A DNA stretch of 64,000 nucleotides from Xiheicaenibacterium sp046351325 (GTDB lineage: Bacteria; Myxococcota_A; Polyangia; Polyangiales; Polyangiaceae): the NCBI GenBank assembly GCA_046351325.1, contig JAXLYR010000008.1, forward strand, positions 124,001 to 188,000, written 5' to 3'. The notes under the pieces are model-generated. The model made no database searches. It was not told the origin of the DNA and was given only the letters and a program-made list of their open reading frames with translations. The translations under genes and the position numbers were made by a program. Numbering within the stretch: position 1 is the first letter of the stretch; each line of letters opens with the position of its first letter. Shown piece after piece: positions 61,630-64,000 of the stretch.

Positions 61630-62658
61630 ATGACCCACGCACGCCACCGCTCCTCTTCCATCTCGAGTGCTCTGCTCGTCGGCGTGCTCGCTGGCAGCGT
61701 CTTCTTCTCCAACGCTGCGCGCGCTCAACCGGTCGACAACTCGAAGGCCCTCGCCGAGGCCCTGTTCGAAAAGGGCCGCGAGCTATTGGAGGCGAAGAAC
61801 TACGACGAGGCGTGCCCCAAGCTCGAGGAGAGCCAACGGCTCGAGCCCAAGCTCGGAACCTTGCTCAACGTCGCGCTCTGCCACGAGGGTCAGAACCGCA
61901 CCGCGACTGCGTGGGCCGAGTTCAAAGAGGCCGCGAACCTCGCCGAGCTCCGGAAAGAGCAGAACCGCGTCGACTTCGCGCGTGAGCACGCGACCGCGCT
62001 CAAAGCTCGCTTGTCCTTCCTCACCTTGCAAAAGACCGGCGACACGCCCGGGTTGGTGATCAAGCTCGACAACAAGGTGATCGAGTCGGTCCTGCTGGGC
62101 GTGGGTCTTCCGCTCGATCCGGGGGACCACACCGTCGTCGTGTCGGCGACCGGATATGCGGAGTTCAACCGCCGAATCACGATCCAACCCGGGCCGATCC
62201 AGCAGCAGCTCGAGATCCCCGCACTCGTCAAGCTACCTGACAAAGTGCCCGACGAGACGCCGCCGCCCAAGAAGGAAGATCCGCCGCCCAAGAAGGTCGA
62301 GCCCGTCGAGCCCGACGAGGGGCCGGGCAAGGCGATCGCGATCACCGGATTCACGATCGGCGGCGCCAGCCTGATCGTCGCGATCGTGACTGGGGCGGTG
62401 ACCATCGCGCAGGTGCCGACGCTGAGGGAGAAGTGCACGAACGACGTCTGCACGGGTCAGGACGCGGAGGACTTGGACACCGCCAACGCGATCGCGAACG
62501 CTTCGAATGCGACCTTCGCGATCGCGGGGGTCGGGGCCGTGGTGGGCGTGATCGGGCTGCTCATCGCGCCGCCGAAGCCCACGCCGCCGAAGGCCGCGTC
62601 AGCGCGTTTCTTCTCGGTCGGAGACGTAGGCGCGGGCCTGTCGATCGCGCTCGATTGA
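61630..62658 (+). CDS. secreted TPR/PEGA-type protein
   Basis: 342 aa from ATG 61630. Signal peptide (cleavage near ARAQPV), TPR helices (about 38-110: LFEKGRELLEAKNYDEACPK and LGTLLNVALCHEGQNRTATA), then a PEGA-like beta domain (about 125-195) with LPLDPGDHTVVVSATGYAEF. A Pro/Lys/Glu-rich linker and two membrane helices follow (AIAITGFTIGGASLIVAIVT and a second near FAIAGVGAVVGVIGLLIA). Same architecture as the protein at 26548. The 5' neighbour is the kinase gene, and the two are likely co-transcribed. Confidence 0.82.
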   Translation: MTHARHRSSSISSALLVGVLAGSVFFSNAARAQPVDNSKALAEALFEKGRELLEAKNYDEACPKLEESQRLEPKLGTLLNVALCHEGQNRTATAWAEFKEAANLAELRKEQNRVDFAREHATALKARLSFLTLQKTGDTPGLVIKLDNKVIESVLLGVGLPLDPGDHTVVVSATGYAEFNRRITIQPGPIQQQLEIPALVKLPDKVPDETPPPKKEDPPPKKVEPVEPDEGPGKAIAITGFTIGGASLIVAIVTGAVTIAQVPTLREKCTNDVCTGQDAEDLDTANAIANASNATFAIAGVGAVVGVIGLLIAPPKPTPPKAASARFFSVGDVGAGLSIALD

Positions 62659-62659
62659 G

Positions 62660-64000
62660 CTAGAAGCCAGGGTTCGTCACGCCGCCGTGCGCGTCACCCG
62701 TCTTCTTCTTCTTCGGCTTCGTCGTGCTCGTCGTGGGCGACGCGCTCGACGTGCTGGTCGCTGAAGGTGCGCTCGTGGTCGTCGTGGCTGGAGTGACCGT
62801 CGCGGACGATGAGGGCTTCACCGTGGGGAGCTCGTCAGGATGGACGACGGTTCCTGTCACGGGCGTTCGCGTGGTCTCGGTCGGGATCGTCTTCGGCGGG
62901 TCGGTGGAGAGCACGCCGACCAAGCGCGCGCGCCCATCGTTGAGGATCGCCAGCGATCGCGGCGCGACGTCGACGGTGGGCGGAGCCGAGCGCGCGATGG
63001 CGATCGCACCGAACGCGACCGTCGCGAGCGCGAGGACCGCGCCGCTCACCCAAACCGCGAGGTGGCTCTGGCGATGCGGCGGCTTCGGCGGTGGGACGAC
63101 GTCGACCCAAGTCTCGGTCGGGGTCGGGCTCGGCGAGATGGGCTGCAGCGTGCGCGTTCGCTGCCTGAACTGCATGCCGGGATAGGGCGTGCCCGTGATA
63201 CGAGCGGCGATCGCCTCGAGCTCGTTCGCGAGCTCGGCTGCAGAGGGGATGCGCTTCTGGCGATCCTTCGAGAGGGCGCGCTCGATCACGTCGCAGAGAT
63301 CGGGAGGCAACAGCGGATTCAGCTCGATCGCAGGGCGCGGCGGTGAGGTCAGGATGTTGACCATCAGCTGGTTGTAGTTGGCGCCGTCGAACGGAGCGCG
63401 GCCCGTCAGAGCCTCGTAGAGGATGACGCCCAGCGACCAGACATCGCTGCGGCTGTCGATGTCCTCGTCACCGCGAGCTTGCTCGGGGCTCATGTACGCG
63501 GGCGACCCGAGCACAGCGCCGGTGTTCGTGCGCACGAACTTCGGGTCTGCAGCGGCCGTCGCTTTGCTCACGCCGAAGTCGAGGACCTTCGGGACGACCT
63601 CACCGCGATCGTCCAGCGCGAAGAAGATGTTGGCTGGCTTGAGATCGCGGTGCACGAGACCGCGCACGTGGGCTTCGTCGAGGCCGCGCGCGACGAACGC
63701 GACGAAGGCCGCGGCCTCACCGGGGCGGAAGGTCCCGGCGCGCGAGAGCCGCTGGTCGAGGCCCTCACCCTCCATCAACTCCATCACGAGGTAGGGCGTG
63801 CCGTCCTCGGCCTGGCCCATGTCGTAGACGGCCACGACCGCCGGGTGCTTGATTTGGCCGCACGCGCGAGCCTCGAGGAAGAAGCGATCGAGCGCGTCGC
63901 GGTTGCGGGCGAGCTCGGGGAGAAGGAACTTCACCGCGAAGTCGCGATCGGTCAACTCGTTGCGCGCCGCCCACACCGAGCCCATGCCGCCACGACCGAG
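62660..64000 (-). CDS. Hanks-type Ser/Thr protein kinase (5' end outside window)
   Basis: At least 446 residues. The frame is open through the right edge; the visible sequence starts inside the Gly-rich loop (LGRGGMGSVWAA), so the true start is off-window and the ATG at 63985 is not the start. Catalytic Lys in FAVKFLLP, HRDLKPAN, DFG in LDFGVSK, GSPAYMSPEQ. A membrane helix follows (VWVSGAVLALATVAFGAIAI) and a Thr/Ser/Pro-rich tail with a KPKKKK cluster. Convergent with the TPR/PEGA-type gene, whose stop is 1 bp away. Confidence 0.88.
   Translation of the reverse strand, partial: LGRGGMGSVWAARNELTDRDFAVKFLLPELARNRDALDRFFLEARACGQIKHPAVVAVYDMGQAEDGTPYLVMELMEGEGLDQRLSRAGTFRPGEAAAFVAFVARGLDEAHVRGLVHRDLKPANIFFALDDRGEVVPKVLDFGVSKATAAADPKFVRTNTGAVLGSPAYMSPEQARGDEDIDSRSDVWSLGVILYEALTGRAPFDGANYNQLMVNILTSPPRPAIELNPLLPPDLCDVIERALSKDRQKRIPSAAELANELEAIAARITGTPYPGMQFRQRTRTLQPISPSPTPTETWVDVVPPPKPPHRQSHLAVWVSGAVLALATVAFGAIAIARSAPPTVDVAPRSLAILNDGRARLVGVLSTDPPKTIPTETTRTPVTGTVVHPDELPTVKPSSSATVTPATTTTSAPSATSTSSASPTTSTTKPKKKKTGDAHGGVTNPGF

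Overview
The window is GC-rich, gene-dense DNA of the kind found in myxobacteria (Myxococcota, Polyangiales-like). The inference rests on gene content: four Hanks-type Ser/Thr kinases plus a pseudokinase, repeated kinase/PEGA-type periplasmic protein pairs, Gly-rich and Cys-rich lipoproteins, an FHA-sigma54 activator, a CarH-controlled carotenoid locus, and a VgrG/DUF2169/pentapeptide operon. No rRNA, tRNA, insertion sequence or CRISPR array was seen. No gap between genes exceeds about 220 bp.

Layout. 1-3007 (minus): nhaA (cut by the left edge), a MobA-like nucleotidyltransferase and xdhC. 3065-5614 (plus): a HEAT/THUMP-type methyltransferase with an apparent frameshift, then a lipoprotein. 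5748-9739 (minus): a pseudokinase and a glutamate-cysteine ligase. 9873-13193 (plus): small secreted proteins and lipoproteins and a YtfJ-like protein. 13273-24296: the carotenoid locus. 24511-32874 (minus): acetyl-CoA synthetase flanked on both sides by a kinase/PEGA-type pair, with a glutaredoxin upstream. 32920-39041: an uncharacterised protein, a Sel1-repeat lipoprotein, a ClpB-like chaperone and rplU-rpmA. 39072-40072 (minus): an uncharacterised gene and a frameshifted gene that looks like a bacterial COMM-domain protein. 40266-46615: FHA-sigma54 activator, Cys-rich lipoprotein, hybrid histidine kinase, NtrC-type regulator and two single-domain receivers. 46616-59796 (minus): a nine-gene, almost gap-free operon starting with vgrG. 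59969-64000: two kinases flanking a TPR protein.

The carotenoid genes form a coherent pathway: crtE (GGPP), crtB (phytoene), crtI (lycopene), a CruA-like cyclase (gamma-carotene), crtU (aromatic ring, chlorobactene type), crtC (1'-hydroxylation), crtD (3',4'-desaturation) and a GT2 glycosyltransferase. The predicted product is a glycosylated hydroxy-chlorobactene-type carotenoid, as in green sulfur bacteria but here in an apparent non-phototroph under a B12/light sensor (CarH). Both divergent control regions of the locus carry palindromic candidate operators.

The vgrG operon is the other standout. It has a short VgrG that ends after the OB fold, three tandem paralogues with a spike-like motif, two pentapeptide proteins, DUF3540, a PAAR-like (DUF4150) protein fused to an S41 protease domain, and a second DUF2169 protein. 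A near-consensus sigma54 promoter lies just upstream of vgrG.
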